From positions 2,728,001 through 2,792,000 of the forward strand of contig NZ_JAFBBR010000001.1 of the NCBI RefSeq assembly GCF_016907295.1: a DNA stretch of 64,000 bases, written 5' to 3'. This document shows positions 46,546 to 54,607 of the stretch, piece by piece. Position numbers and translations under genes: made by a program. The notes under the pieces were generated by a model, which worked only from the letters and a program-made list of their open reading frames with translations, searched no databases and was not told where the DNA came from. This DNA is from Microbacterium dextranolyticum. Its GTDB lineage: Bacteria > Actinomycetota > Actinomycetes > Actinomycetales > Microbacteriaceae. The stretch's first letter is position 1; every line of letters begins with the position of its first letter.

Positions 46546-47603
46546 GATGATGTCTCCTGTTCGGCAGTGCGGCGCCCCTCTTCACGGGCGCGATCGAGCA
46601 TGGCGGTCAATCGGCGTCGCGAGCGGCGACGCGATCCGACCAGTGCCCAGACGACGAGCGCGAGTCCGACGAGGACAGCGATCTGAGGCCAGGGCACCGC
46701 GATGACCGACGATGTCCAGCTCGCCGGGGCGACCTCGGGGCGCTGCCCGTCGAAGGTCACCGCCGTCGGCTGGAGCGTCACCGCGACCGGGACCGAGAAC
46801 AACGGCCAGGCCCCGGGAACGGAGACGCTGAGAGTGCGGTGGTCGCCGGGGAGGAGTTCGGGCGCCGACTCCCCCTCGGCGGGGAAGGATATGGATTGCC
46901 CGCCCGCCTCGACCGTGCCGGCGACGAGGATCCGGGCGTTCCCGGTGTTCTGGACGTCGAACGACACCGTGACCGACCCTGGGCGGAAGGGGTTCCACGA
47001 CATCTCGTAGGACGCCGAGCCGTTCGTCAGCGCCGCGGCGGGAGCCAGCTGGCCGTTCACCCGCGTGAGCACCCGGAAGCCGATGCGGCTTTCGACGCCG
47101 ACGCTCGCTCCCCCGTCTGCGGTCTGGGTGGACGTGATAGAGGCGGTGATGCCGGCGGCATGGTCTCCCGGTTCGGCGCGTTCGGGAACGGAGATCGAGT
47201 AGGGGACGACGACGGTGGCACCGGCGGCGACCGTCACCGACGGTGGCAGCGAGATCCAGGTGCCCGAATCGACGGACTTCTTGTCGGACGAGAGGGTATC
47301 GAAGCGGCCAGACCGCGTGAAATAGCCGTCCGCGGCGGCGAGCGCGAAGCTCACCTCGTGATCGCTGGAGTTGCGGATGGCGAGGTGGTCATCCGCACTC
47401 GCTCCAGGATCGAGCTGATACTCCGCGAACCTCCGCCCGTCGGGCCCGTTCGCGTCCGACGGCGTGACCGACCAGCGCACCGGCGCATCGGCCGCGTCGT
47501 CCGCCAGCACGGCGGGTGCCGGCAGCACCAGGAGCCCGAGCGCGGCCGCGGCCAGCGCCGCCGTCAGACGTGCGGCGACGGCGCGAAGGGGGAGGTGGGG
47601 CAT
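46542..47603 (-). CDS. DUF916 (WxL-interacting) membrane-anchored protein (CscA-like)
   Basis: Exported protein of 353 aa. A signal peptide covers residues 1-35. A DUF916/peptidoglycan-binding beta domain follows (about 45-150, with EYQLDPGASADDHLAIRNSS, FxxxxDGYF-like ALAAADGYFTRSG and ISLPPSVTVAAGATVVVPYS). A second beta domain (about 165-285, with SFDVQNTGNARILVAG) comes next, then a transmembrane helix (IAVLVGLALVVWALVG) and a basic cytoplasmic tail. Firmicutes homologues bind WxL proteins to the wall. AGGAG lies 5 nt before the ATG. A hairpin separates it from the WxL-like gene, and ATGA overlaps join it to the LPVTG gene. Confidence 0.85.
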   Translation of the reverse strand: MPHLPLRAVAARLTAALAAAALGLLVLPAPAVLADDAADAPVRWSVTPSDANGPDGRRFAEYQLDPGASADDHLAIRNSSDHEVSFALAAADGYFTRSGRFDTLSSDKKSVDSGTWISLPPSVTVAAGATVVVPYSISVPERAEPGDHAAGITASITSTQTADGGASVGVESRIGFRVLTRVNGQLAPAAALTNGSASYEMSWNPFRPGSVTVSFDVQNTGNARILVAGTVEAGGQSISFPAEGESAPELLPGDHRTLSVSVPGAWPLFSVPVAVTLQPTAVTFDGQRPEVAPASWTSSVIAVPWPQIAVLVGLALVVWALVGSRRRSRRRLTAMLDRAREEGRRTAEQETSS

Positions 47604-47622
47604 CGGAACTCCTGAGAGGGAA

Positions 47623-47657
47623 CGGGCCGGAGCCGCCGCGAGGACGGCTCCGGCCCG
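47623..47657 (-). terminator. Intercistronic hairpin after the WxL-like gene
   Basis: A 13-bp perfect stem (47623-47635 with 47645-47657) with a 9-nt loop and no T-run lies between the WxL-like gene and the DUF916 gene. It probably protects or partly terminates the upstream message, so that the secreted protein is made in excess of its membrane-bound partner. Confidence 0.6.
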
Positions 47658-47677
47658 AGGGGCATAGACCGACGGGC

Positions 47678-48319
47678 TTACTGCTGGGCGTCTTCCCAGA
47701 GCGTAAGCGTGATCTTGCCCGAGTACGCGCCCGGCGCGACCGTGGCCGGCGTCTTCAGGAAGAGGTCGGCGTCCGCCTTCCACTCGCCGGTCGGCCGCAC
47801 CTGCTGCGAGTCGAGCGACAGCACGAACAGCTCGTCGCCGACGAGGCCGACGTTGTTCGGCGTGCTCGTCGATCCGCTCGTCGGGTCATCCAGCGTGGTC
47901 ACGACCTCGTCGCCCTCGCTGACAGCACCGTCCGAGTTGTCGGAGAGGAGCTTCGGCGTCCAGCCCAGGTTCCCCGCAGCGATCTTCTGCGTGACGCCCG
48001 GAGCGCTGAACTCGGACGACTGACCGGTCACGTACCAGAAGACGCCGTCCGGCACCTGCTGGCGGTCGTCGGTCACCGTCACGACGGGCAGCTTGCCGTC
48101 GAACTGACGGAGCGTCGTGTCGGCCGACGCGACCTCGGTCAGCGTCGTCGAGGTCGCGGCCACCGACATCGTCAGCGCACCCTTCGCCTCGATGTTGACG
48201 TTGACGTTGACGTCGTCGTTCTGCACCTCGGCGGCCATCGCCGCGCCGGCGCAGCCGACCAGCATCGCTCCGCCGACCACGCCCGCCGCAACGCGGGTCC
48301 AGGTTGCCCTGTTCTTCAT
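47678..48319 (-). CDS. WxL-like secreted surface protein
   Basis: Exported protein of 213 aa with a signal peptide (GVVGGAMLVGCAGAAMAAEV, cut near AMA). The mature protein is beta-rich: NVNVNIEAKGALTMSVAATS, FWYVTGQSSEFSA, LGWTPKLLSD and the C-terminal SGKITLTLWEDAQQ. It resembles the WxL cell-wall-binding domain in layout, with W-Y-V at the first motif position and LTLW at the end, but neither is a strict W-x-L, so the assignment leans on the DUF916 and LPVTG neighbours. GGAG lies 6 nt before ATG 48319. An untranslated leader of about 170 nt separates it from an operator-controlled promoter. Confidence 0.65.
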   Translation of the reverse strand: MKNRATWTRVAAGVVGGAMLVGCAGAAMAAEVQNDDVNVNVNIEAKGALTMSVAATSTTLTEVASADTTLRQFDGKLPVVTVTDDRQQVPDGVFWYVTGQSSEFSAPGVTQKIAAGNLGWTPKLLSDNSDGAVSEGDEVVTTLDDPTSGSTSTPNNVGLVGDELFVLSLDSQQVRPTGEWKADADLFLKTPATVAPGAYSGKITLTLWEDAQQ

Positions 48320-48497
48320 CGGATACTCCATTTCTTCGAGCGGCCTCAGCACCACCCGATTGGTTTCGGCGCGCAGGGTTCCGCCCGCCCGATCTGATCG
48401 ACGTGCACGGGGGTGCACACGCCGGGTCGGCGGGAGAGAGGGGGCATCGTGCGTCGTCGCATCCTCTTGGTCCGCCGTCGGTCCTTGCCTGAGCAAA

Positions 48498-48526
48498 ATG
48501 TTATCGTGAACTGTTAGCGCAAACAA
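48498..48526 (-). promoter_or_regulatory. Promoter with tandem LacI operators for the surface cassette
   Basis: On the minus strand TTGTTT (48521-48526) and TAACAT (48498-48503) are 17 nt apart. TGTTAGCGCAAACA (plus-strand reading, 48512-48525) and a weaker copy TGTTATCGTGAACT (48499-48512) lie side by side in and around the spacer. No terminator is visible after the upstream GH43 gene, so some read-through from it is also likely. Confidence 0.7.
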
Positions 48527-48544
48527 GGCTGATTTTCCGGTCTT

Positions 48545-51487
48545 CTATCGTCCACAGGTGTGGGCTTCGTAGGGAGCCGTGACGGTCGTTTTGACCGCCT
48601 TGCCCCCGACCTCTCCGGAGGCCTCCACACTCGCGACTCCGGCCGGCACGGACACCTGCCGCGTCGACAGGGCGACCGAGCTCGCGGCACCCGCCGCGAC
48701 CGAGACGGTGCGGTTTCCGACCGGAGTCGACACCGCCGCCGTGACCGGAACATCGGACGCGTTCTTCACCGTGACGGCGAGCACCGACTTGCCGGCCACG
48801 CACCGCGACGTCGTGGTCGCCGTGACGGTCAGTGCCGGCGGCGTGCTCTCGGCGATCACGGCGAGCTCGGCGAGGGATCGCTCCAGCGGTCGCGCCACCG
48901 CCTCGACCTGGTTGAGCGTCGAGAACGGGTGCTGCGCCGCGGCATCCCGAGCGGCGATCGCCTTGCCGTAGGTGTGCTGGAACGACGCCCAGGCGGCCGC
49001 GGGATAGTCGGACTCCTTAAGTCCCGCGGCGCGAGAGATCGCGGCATCCAGACGAGCGCCTGTGACGGCGACGCCGTCGGCGGTGAGCACCTTGCTGAGC
49101 GAGTAGTGGTCGAAGTCGACCCCGCCGCCGGTCTGCTGCGTCGCGTACGAGAAGAGCCCCATACGGTAGCCCATGAAGTGCGACAGACTCCAGTCCATCG
49201 AGAGCGGACCGGTCCGCTGGCCGAGCTGCTGCCACGTCTGACCGTCGAGGCTGTAGTAGTAGCGGATCCACATCTGGCCGCCGTTGGTCACCGAGTCGAC
49301 GTCGGCCTTGAGGTGGACGACACGGCTGTCGCCGAGCGGGACCGTCGACCCGGAGACGAACGCCTCGGTCGCCGCGCGATCGAGCGTCGCCTGGAAGGGC
49401 TGGCCTCGGTAGACGATGCCGAGCGTGTACTGACCGTCGACCTTCTTCACCCCCGCGTAGGCGAAGCTGCGCGTGTAGGTCGCGAGACCCGCGACATCGC
49501 CGTCCTTCATGCGCGACACGTCGATCGTGGTCTCGACGGACTGCTTCGGGCCGAAGGTGCGCTGCGACAGGGTGTTGCGGGCCTCCTCGAACCAGGTCAG
49601 GTCGTCCTTGCCCGAGAGCTTGGCGTACTTGTACTGCCCCGTGACGACCTTGCCGTTGGTCAGGCTCAGCCATCCGGGACGCTCGGTCAACGACCAGTAC
49701 CGGTTGTCGGGTGCGTGGTTCCACTCCCACGCCGGGTCGAGGTCGGAGCCGTTGTAGGCGATCTCGTCGGCCGACGGCGCCTCGGTGGTCAGCGGACGCC
49801 CCCGCAGCGACAGGTCGTCGACCAGGACATCCATGACGTGCGCGTCGGGCGAGGCCTGCACGTTCGTCGCGCTCGTCCACGGGGTCTCGAGGAAGATGCG
49901 CATCGAATCCAGAGGCTGCGAGGACGGCACGGTGAAGCTGCCCTTGATCTGCGCCCACTGGCCGTTGGTCGCGGTCACGTTGGCGAGGTTCGTGTACGTG
50001 CCGTTGCCGTACCGCGCGGTCAGGATGAACTGCTTCGTGGCGGGAGAAGTCGCCTTGTCGTACTTCACCCAGGCGGAGATGTCGTACGTGACATCGTGCT
50101 GGACCTTGCCGGACACGTCCTGCGCGATGCCCGACCCGGTGGTCTTGCGGTCGGAGATCAGGACGGCGGACGATCCGTTGTGCCCGTTCGGCGAGGCGGT
50201 CAGCGTCGCGTTGTCGTTGACGATCCAGCCCGTCGTGCCCGCGTCGAGGTTCGCGTTCGCGAACAGCTCGACGCCCAGCAGCGACTGATCGATCGCCGGC
50301 TGCGCCGGGATCTGCCACTTCTCATCCGACCATGCGCGATGCGGTGCGTCGTTGTCGAAGTCGTCCGACGCGACGACCGACCGCGAGCGCTCGAGCTCGG
50401 TCTGCGCCGGGGTGAGGGAGATGACCTTGTCGAAGGTGCCGTTGTAGGGCACGTTGCCGTTGTTGCCGAAGGTCGGCCAGCCGTCCTTCCAGGTCGCCGG
50501 GATCAGCGCGGGGATGCGGCCGACCGGGAATGTGTCGCGGAAGAAGAATCCGTACCAGTCGCTTTCCTGACCGGCGCGCGGGACCTCGAACAGACCGCCC
50601 TGCGCGAAGCCGTTGGAGTTCAACGCGCTGCGCGCCTCATACGTGTTGGCGCCACCGACCGACTGGTAGCGCCCGAGCAGGTCCTTGGAGCGGAAGACGG
50701 CTTCCTGGCGGCCCTGGCCGCTCGGCCACGTGATGATGAAGACGTAGTAGTAGTCGCCGATCTTGTAGACCTGCGCGCCCTCGAACAGTCCGCCGACGAA
50801 GGACTGGTCGGCGTAGTCGCTGGCCCGGAAGATGTTCGGGTACTCCGCGACGATGCTCGAGAGGTCTTCGCTGAGCTTGACCGCGCTCGTCCCGCCCGAG
50901 CCGTAGAAGATGTAGGGCGTGCCGCCGTTCGCGTCGTCGAAGAAGAGCGAGGGGTCGTGGAAGGCGCGACCGAACGCGTGCGACTCCCACACGCCGTTCT
51001 CGATGTCCTTGGTCGTATAGAGGTAGGCGCCACCGAGGTTGTTCGTGTTGAACAGCACGTAGAACGTGCCGTCGTGGTACCGCAGGGACGACGCCCACTG
51101 GCCCTGACCGTACGACTCCTTGCCGTTTCGCAGCGACGAGGCATCCGAGATGCTGATCCGGTTGAACACGTAGTTGACGGTCTCCCAGTTGACACCGTCG
51201 TAGGACTTCATGATGGGGGCACCGGGGCTGAGGTGCATCGTCGTGGACACCATGTAGTAGATGTCTCGGCCCTCGGCATTCTCTGCTGCGGGGACCATCG
51301 CGACGCTGACGTCGGGGACATCGGCGTTGATGACGGGGACGGTGTAGGTGCCATCACCCTTGTCCGTGGAGGTGTAGCCGGAATCGGGAGCGGTGCTGTC
51401 CGCCGCCGACGCGGCTGTCGTGGTGAGCATGCTCCCCGCGAGCGCGGCTACCACCGCGATCGCCGCGAGCGGGCGTTTCTTCGACAT
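48545..51487 (-). CDS. Secreted multi-domain GH43 glycosidase (arabinofuranosidase/xylosidase type)
   Basis: Extracellular enzyme of 980 aa. In order: signal peptide (1-29); five-bladed GH43 catalytic domain (about 35-345, with YYMVSTTMHLSPGAPIMKS, AFHDPSLFFDD and GLFEGAQVYKIGDYYYVF, the last carrying a catalytic-type Glu); CBM4/9-like module (about 378-540); GH43 C-terminal concanavalin-like domain (about 555-770, with YYYSLDGQTWQQLGQRTGPL); FIVAR-like helical hairpin (about 780-860); and a 95-residue C-terminal domain beginning after TTSRCVAG and ending AHTCGR. Likely substrates are arabinan or arabinoxylan side chains, given the arabinose operon next door. It lies 116 bp downstream of the other GH43 gene. 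Confidence 0.88.
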   Translation of the reverse strand: MSKKRPLAAIAVVAALAGSMLTTTAASAADSTAPDSGYTSTDKGDGTYTVPVINADVPDVSVAMVPAAENAEGRDIYYMVSTTMHLSPGAPIMKSYDGVNWETVNYVFNRISISDASSLRNGKESYGQGQWASSLRYHDGTFYVLFNTNNLGGAYLYTTKDIENGVWESHAFGRAFHDPSLFFDDANGGTPYIFYGSGGTSAVKLSEDLSSIVAEYPNIFRASDYADQSFVGGLFEGAQVYKIGDYYYVFIITWPSGQGRQEAVFRSKDLLGRYQSVGGANTYEARSALNSNGFAQGGLFEVPRAGQESDWYGFFFRDTFPVGRIPALIPATWKDGWPTFGNNGNVPYNGTFDKVISLTPAQTELERSRSVVASDDFDNDAPHRAWSDEKWQIPAQPAIDQSLLGVELFANANLDAGTTGWIVNDNATLTASPNGHNGSSAVLISDRKTTGSGIAQDVSGKVQHDVTYDISAWVKYDKATSPATKQFILTARYGNGTYTNLANVTATNGQWAQIKGSFTVPSSQPLDSMRIFLETPWTSATNVQASPDAHVMDVLVDDLSLRGRPLTTEAPSADEIAYNGSDLDPAWEWNHAPDNRYWSLTERPGWLSLTNGKVVTGQYKYAKLSGKDDLTWFEEARNTLSQRTFGPKQSVETTIDVSRMKDGDVAGLATYTRSFAYAGVKKVDGQYTLGIVYRGQPFQATLDRAATEAFVSGSTVPLGDSRVVHLKADVDSVTNGGQMWIRYYYSLDGQTWQQLGQRTGPLSMDWSLSHFMGYRMGLFSYATQQTGGGVDFDHYSLSKVLTADGVAVTGARLDAAISRAAGLKESDYPAAAWASFQHTYGKAIAARDAAAQHPFSTLNQVEAVARPLERSLAELAVIAESTPPALTVTATTTSRCVAGKSVLAVTVKNASDVPVTAAVSTPVGNRTVSVAAGAASSVALSTRQVSVPAGVASVEASGEVGGKAVKTTVTAPYEAHTCGR

Positions 51488-51565
51488 GTCGTCGCTTTCT
51501 TGTGGGGTCGTTGTGGGGTCGTTTGTCGGGTGTCGTTCGAGGCCGTGAGAGAGGAAGGCGCGAGG

Positions 51566-51599
51566 ACCCGGGGCGACCGCGCGAGCGGCCGCCCCGGGT
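51566..51599 (-). terminator. Intercistronic hairpin between the GH43 genes
   Basis: ACCCGGGGCG (51566-51575) pairs with CGCCCCGGGT (51590-51599), and the loop can add GACCGC/GCGGCC-type pairing. There is no T-run. It starts within 5 bp of the upstream stop codon and probably acts as an mRNA 3'-end stabiliser or weak terminator. Confidence 0.55.
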
Positions 51600-51603
51600 T
51601 CGC

Positions 51604-54027
51604 TCAGCCGCAGGACCGAGCGGTGTACGGAGCGCTCACGCTCACGCGCGAGCCGTCGGCCGCCGTGGCGACCACCTCGGCCTGTCCGGCATCGAACGAT
51701 GCCGCGCGCGTCGACACGGCCGCCGTGGCGGTCTTGCCCGCGCCGACCGACAGCGTCCGCGTTCCCGCCGGCGTGGTGATGGCCGCGGTGACCGGCGTCG
51801 CCGGGTCGCCCGTGACGGAGACGGCCAGCACGACCTTGCCCGCGACGCAACGCGTCGTGGCCGTCGCCGTGACCGCGAGCTGCGGCTCGGGCTGGGCGGC
51901 GGCGAACGAGAACGTGTCGAGCTCGAACAGGTCGCCCGTTCCCCCGGTGTAGGTGAAGTAGACGTCGTGCGTTCCGGTGGCGCCGGTCAGCGTCGCCGTG
52001 CTCTCGGACCATTCACCGATCGGACCGTCGACGGAGATCGTGCCGAGGACGGTGCCCGTGGCGCTGCCCGAACGGACCTCGATCTTGCCCCCGGCCTGCA
52101 GCGGCTTGGCCTTGACCGTCACCGAGGCCGCGCCCTTCTCACCGAACGCCACCGACGACAGACCGGTCCAGTCACCGGCGTCGATGTCCTTGACGACGAG
52201 GTTGGGCGCGGTGGAGCCGAACTGCGTCGACCCACCCGCGATCTTCTCGGTCGCGATGCCCTTGCTCCAGCCGAAGGTTTCGGCTTCGAACACGCGGAAC
52301 GGGTCGAAGTCGTGCACCTGCGCCACGCCGGCGTAGTCGCCGACGACCTGCTTGATCGTGCCGTCCGCGTTGAACGCCATCTCCTGGATGTGCGGGCTGC
52401 GGTAACCCTGCGTCGTGTTGCCGTTGATGCGCTTGTTCAGGGTCGGGGCGTGGTACGTGAAGTAGTACTTGCCGTTGAACTCGAACACCGACTGGTGGTT
52501 GTTTCCGCCCGTGCCGGCACCGAAGAACTGGCCCTGGTTCGGGAAGAGCACGCCCGCGTACGTCTCCTTCGGGAAGTTGGTCGGGCTGTCCGACATCAGG
52601 TAGCCGATCTCGCCGCCGCCCGGGTAGTTGGCCTGGGCCTTGGCCTGGTTGCCGCCGAAGTCGTTGCCGCCGAAGTGGGACGAGTAGGACAGGTAGTACT
52701 TGCCCTCGCGCTCGAACACCTGAGCGGCCTCGAACGACACCGGGGTGTCGACGACCTGGGCCGAACCCTTGGTGCTCACCATGTCGTCACCGAGCTCGAT
52801 GACGCGGATGTTCTTCGGGTTGTTGAACCGCTCGGACGCCGGCATCGACGTCGACGCCGGACCGCCGCCGAAGTAGAGGTACGCCTTGCCGTCCTTGTCC
52901 ACGAGAGGCGCGGGGTCGAACTTCCAGGCCACCGACTCGGCGCCGGGCGTCGAACCGTCGATCAGCGTCGAGCTGCGCTCACTGGTCCACGGCCCGAGCG
53001 GGCTGGCACCGGTGATGACGTTGGACGATCCGCCGCCGTTCGCGTAGTACAGGAAGTACTTGTCCTGACCGTTCACCTTCTTCTTGGCGAAGCCGGGCGC
53101 CCACGAGTTGTTCGTGAACGGGGCGACACCCGCCGAGCCGGCCACCTGGATCTCACCGTGGTCGGTCCAGTTGACCAGGTCCTCGGAGGAGATCAGCGTG
53201 ATCTGGTTGATGCTGCCGTAGTTGATCTGCGGCGAGACCCCGGTCACCGGGTCGGGCGCGTAGCCCTGGGTGTCGTTGGTCATGAACATGTAGACGCGCC
53301 CGTTCTCGGCATACCCGAACCCGTCCGCACCGAACTTGTGTCCGATCAGCGGGTTGTGCTCGCCGGGAAGCTTGCCGACGACCTCGATCGTCTTGGACGG
53401 AGCAGCGGGCGGGGCGGCGCCCACCAGCGACACGTCGTCGAGCACGAAGTCCATCAGGTGCGTGTCGGGAGCGCTTGCCGGGTCGGACGTCCACGGCGTC
53501 TCGAAGAAGATGCGCGCGGTCGCCGTGCTCTGCGCCGACGGGATCGTGAAGTTGCCCTGGATGTGGCTCCACTGACCGCGGGTCGCCTGCACCGAGGCCA
53601 GGTTCGTGTAGGTGCCGCCGCCGTAGTGCATGGTGGCGAAGAACTGCTTGGTGGCCGGGCTCGCCGCGTTGTCGTATTTGACCCACGCGGACACGGTGTA
53701 GGTCTTCCCTGACTGCACCTTGCCGGACAGGTCCTGCATGGGACCTGTGCCGGTCGTCTTGCGACCGGTCGTCTGCACAGCCGACGCCCCTGCGTGGGGA
53801 TCGGAGACGACGGCGAGCTGGCCGCCGTCGGTGGCGTTGCCGTTGTTGACGAACCACGAGCTGATGCCGCTCTCGAATCCGCCGTTCACGATCAGTTCGG
53901 TGTCCGCGGCCGTCGCGGGGGGTGTCACGGCGGACCACGCGAGAGCGACGCCGGCAATCGCCGCCGCGAACGTCATGGTCCTGCGCCTTCTCGTGCCGTC
54001 GGGACGGCTCTTGGTCGATGGGCTCAT
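51604..54027 (-). CDS. Secreted GH43 arabinofuranohydrolase with CBM4/9 and CBM6 modules
   Basis: Extracellular enzyme of 807 aa. Signal peptide (1-40, ending PPATAAD); N-terminal CBM4/9-like module (about 42-195, starting ELIVNGGFESGISSWFV); GH43 domain (about 210-560, with NPLIGHKFGADGFGYAENG, NSWAPGFAKKK and VSFEAAQVFEREGKYYLSYS holding the acid-type Glu); CBM6-like module (about 565-700, VFEAETFGWSKGI to DLFELDTFSF); and the 95-residue C-terminal domain shared with the other GH43 enzyme. The catalytic domain resembles XynD-type arabinoxylan arabinofuranohydrolases. AGAGGAAG precedes ATG 54027. It is first of the hydrolase unit behind an operator-controlled promoter. Confidence 0.88.
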   Translation of the reverse strand: MSPSTKSRPDGTRRRRTMTFAAAIAGVALAWSAVTPPATAADTELIVNGGFESGISSWFVNNGNATDGGQLAVVSDPHAGASAVQTTGRKTTGTGPMQDLSGKVQSGKTYTVSAWVKYDNAASPATKQFFATMHYGGGTYTNLASVQATRGQWSHIQGNFTIPSAQSTATARIFFETPWTSDPASAPDTHLMDFVLDDVSLVGAAPPAAPSKTIEVVGKLPGEHNPLIGHKFGADGFGYAENGRVYMFMTNDTQGYAPDPVTGVSPQINYGSINQITLISSEDLVNWTDHGEIQVAGSAGVAPFTNNSWAPGFAKKKVNGQDKYFLYYANGGGSSNVITGASPLGPWTSERSSTLIDGSTPGAESVAWKFDPAPLVDKDGKAYLYFGGGPASTSMPASERFNNPKNIRVIELGDDMVSTKGSAQVVDTPVSFEAAQVFEREGKYYLSYSSHFGGNDFGGNQAKAQANYPGGGEIGYLMSDSPTNFPKETYAGVLFPNQGQFFGAGTGGNNHQSVFEFNGKYYFTYHAPTLNKRINGNTTQGYRSPHIQEMAFNADGTIKQVVGDYAGVAQVHDFDPFRVFEAETFGWSKGIATEKIAGGSTQFGSTAPNLVVKDIDAGDWTGLSSVAFGEKGAASVTVKAKPLQAGGKIEVRSGSATGTVLGTISVDGPIGEWSESTATLTGATGTHDVYFTYTGGTGDLFELDTFSFAAAQPEPQLAVTATATTRCVAGKVVLAVSVTGDPATPVTAAITTPAGTRTLSVGAGKTATAAVSTRAASFDAGQAEVVATAADGSRVSVSAPYTARSCG

Positions 54028-54121
54028 TGCTTCCTCTTCCTGTCTTTCCTGGGATGGGATGGGGTGGGGGACCCGGTGCGGACTCGGGGAGAGGGGGAAC
54101 CGCACCGGGGCCGCGCCGTGG

Positions 54122-54313
54122 TCATCGGCAGGCGGCGGCGTCGTACGCGACCGGGGCCTGAGTCGTGGCGCCTCCTTCCGTCGTGCTCGTCGTGATCTCG
54201 ACGTCGTCAGCGGGGATGCCCGGCGCGCCCGCGGCATCGCGCGGGCGAGACCGATATCGGTCTCGCCTCGCGGATGGCCCGGCGTCGCAGCCGGGCGTCG
54301 CGATCGGCCTCAT
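54122..54313 (-). pseudogene. Truncated remnant of a third secreted protein sharing the GH43 C-terminal domain
   Basis: An open frame of 63 codons has AAGGAG 9 nt before its ATG, but only its last 30 residues look meaningful: VEITTSTTEGGATTQAPVAY then DAAACR. This matches in pattern the ends of the two neighbouring GH43 enzymes (Thr/Val-rich strand, aromatic residue, Cys near the end). The first half is Arg/Pro-rich and unlike a signal peptide. I read it as the fused start and end of a gene that lost its middle by deletion. It lies between the operator-controlled promoter and the intact GH43 gene. It may still be translated. Confidence 0.5.
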
Positions 54314-54489
54314 GCGTCATCACTCCTTCGTGGGGTGAGCGCAGCGATGCGCTCGGTGTTGCGGCGAGGCCCGGGGAAACCTACGGGGGTGCAGCCAATC
54401 GAATCGCGGGGACCTCGACCGCGGTCGCGCGCTGCGACAGCGCCGCGGGGGCGGCGCAGGTACCTCCTTGACGTCAGCGATGGGGAGTT

Positions 54490-54547
54490 AGTTAGCGCTC
54501 ACATTGCGCCCTGCGGCAAAGATACCAACAACACAACTCCGACACAA
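54490..54547 (-). promoter_or_regulatory. Promoter and LacI operator of the GH43 genes
   Basis: On the minus strand TTGTGT (54542-54547) and TATCTT (54519-54524) are 17 nt apart. The operator AGTTAGCGCTCACA (54490-54503, plus reading) lies just downstream of the expected start site. It is the third copy of the TGTTAGCGCNNACA motif. The leader is about 480 nt to the GH43 start and includes the truncated gene and a hairpin CCGGTGCGG/CCGCACCGG near 54078-54110. Confidence 0.75.
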
Positions 54548-54557
54548 GAAACTCTCA

Positions 54558-54592
54558 GAAAAGTCCGGCGCGCCGATTTGCGCGGCGCGCCG
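54558..54592 (-). terminator. Terminator of the alcohol dehydrogenase gene
   Basis: CGGCGCGCC (54566-54574) pairs with GGCGCGCCG (54584-54592) and is followed by CTTTTC on the minus strand. It ends 11 bp before the -35 of the GH43 promoter, insulating that promoter. Confidence 0.7.
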
Positions 54593-54607
54593 ACGAGAGG
54601 TCTCCCC

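Noticed and set aside
48560..51952. Plus-strand open frame of 1130 codons antisense to the first GH43 gene
   Set aside because: It is the mirror of the strong G/C third-position bias of the GH43 gene; its translation is Arg/Gly/Val/Asp-rich without domains, and it lacks a ribosome site.
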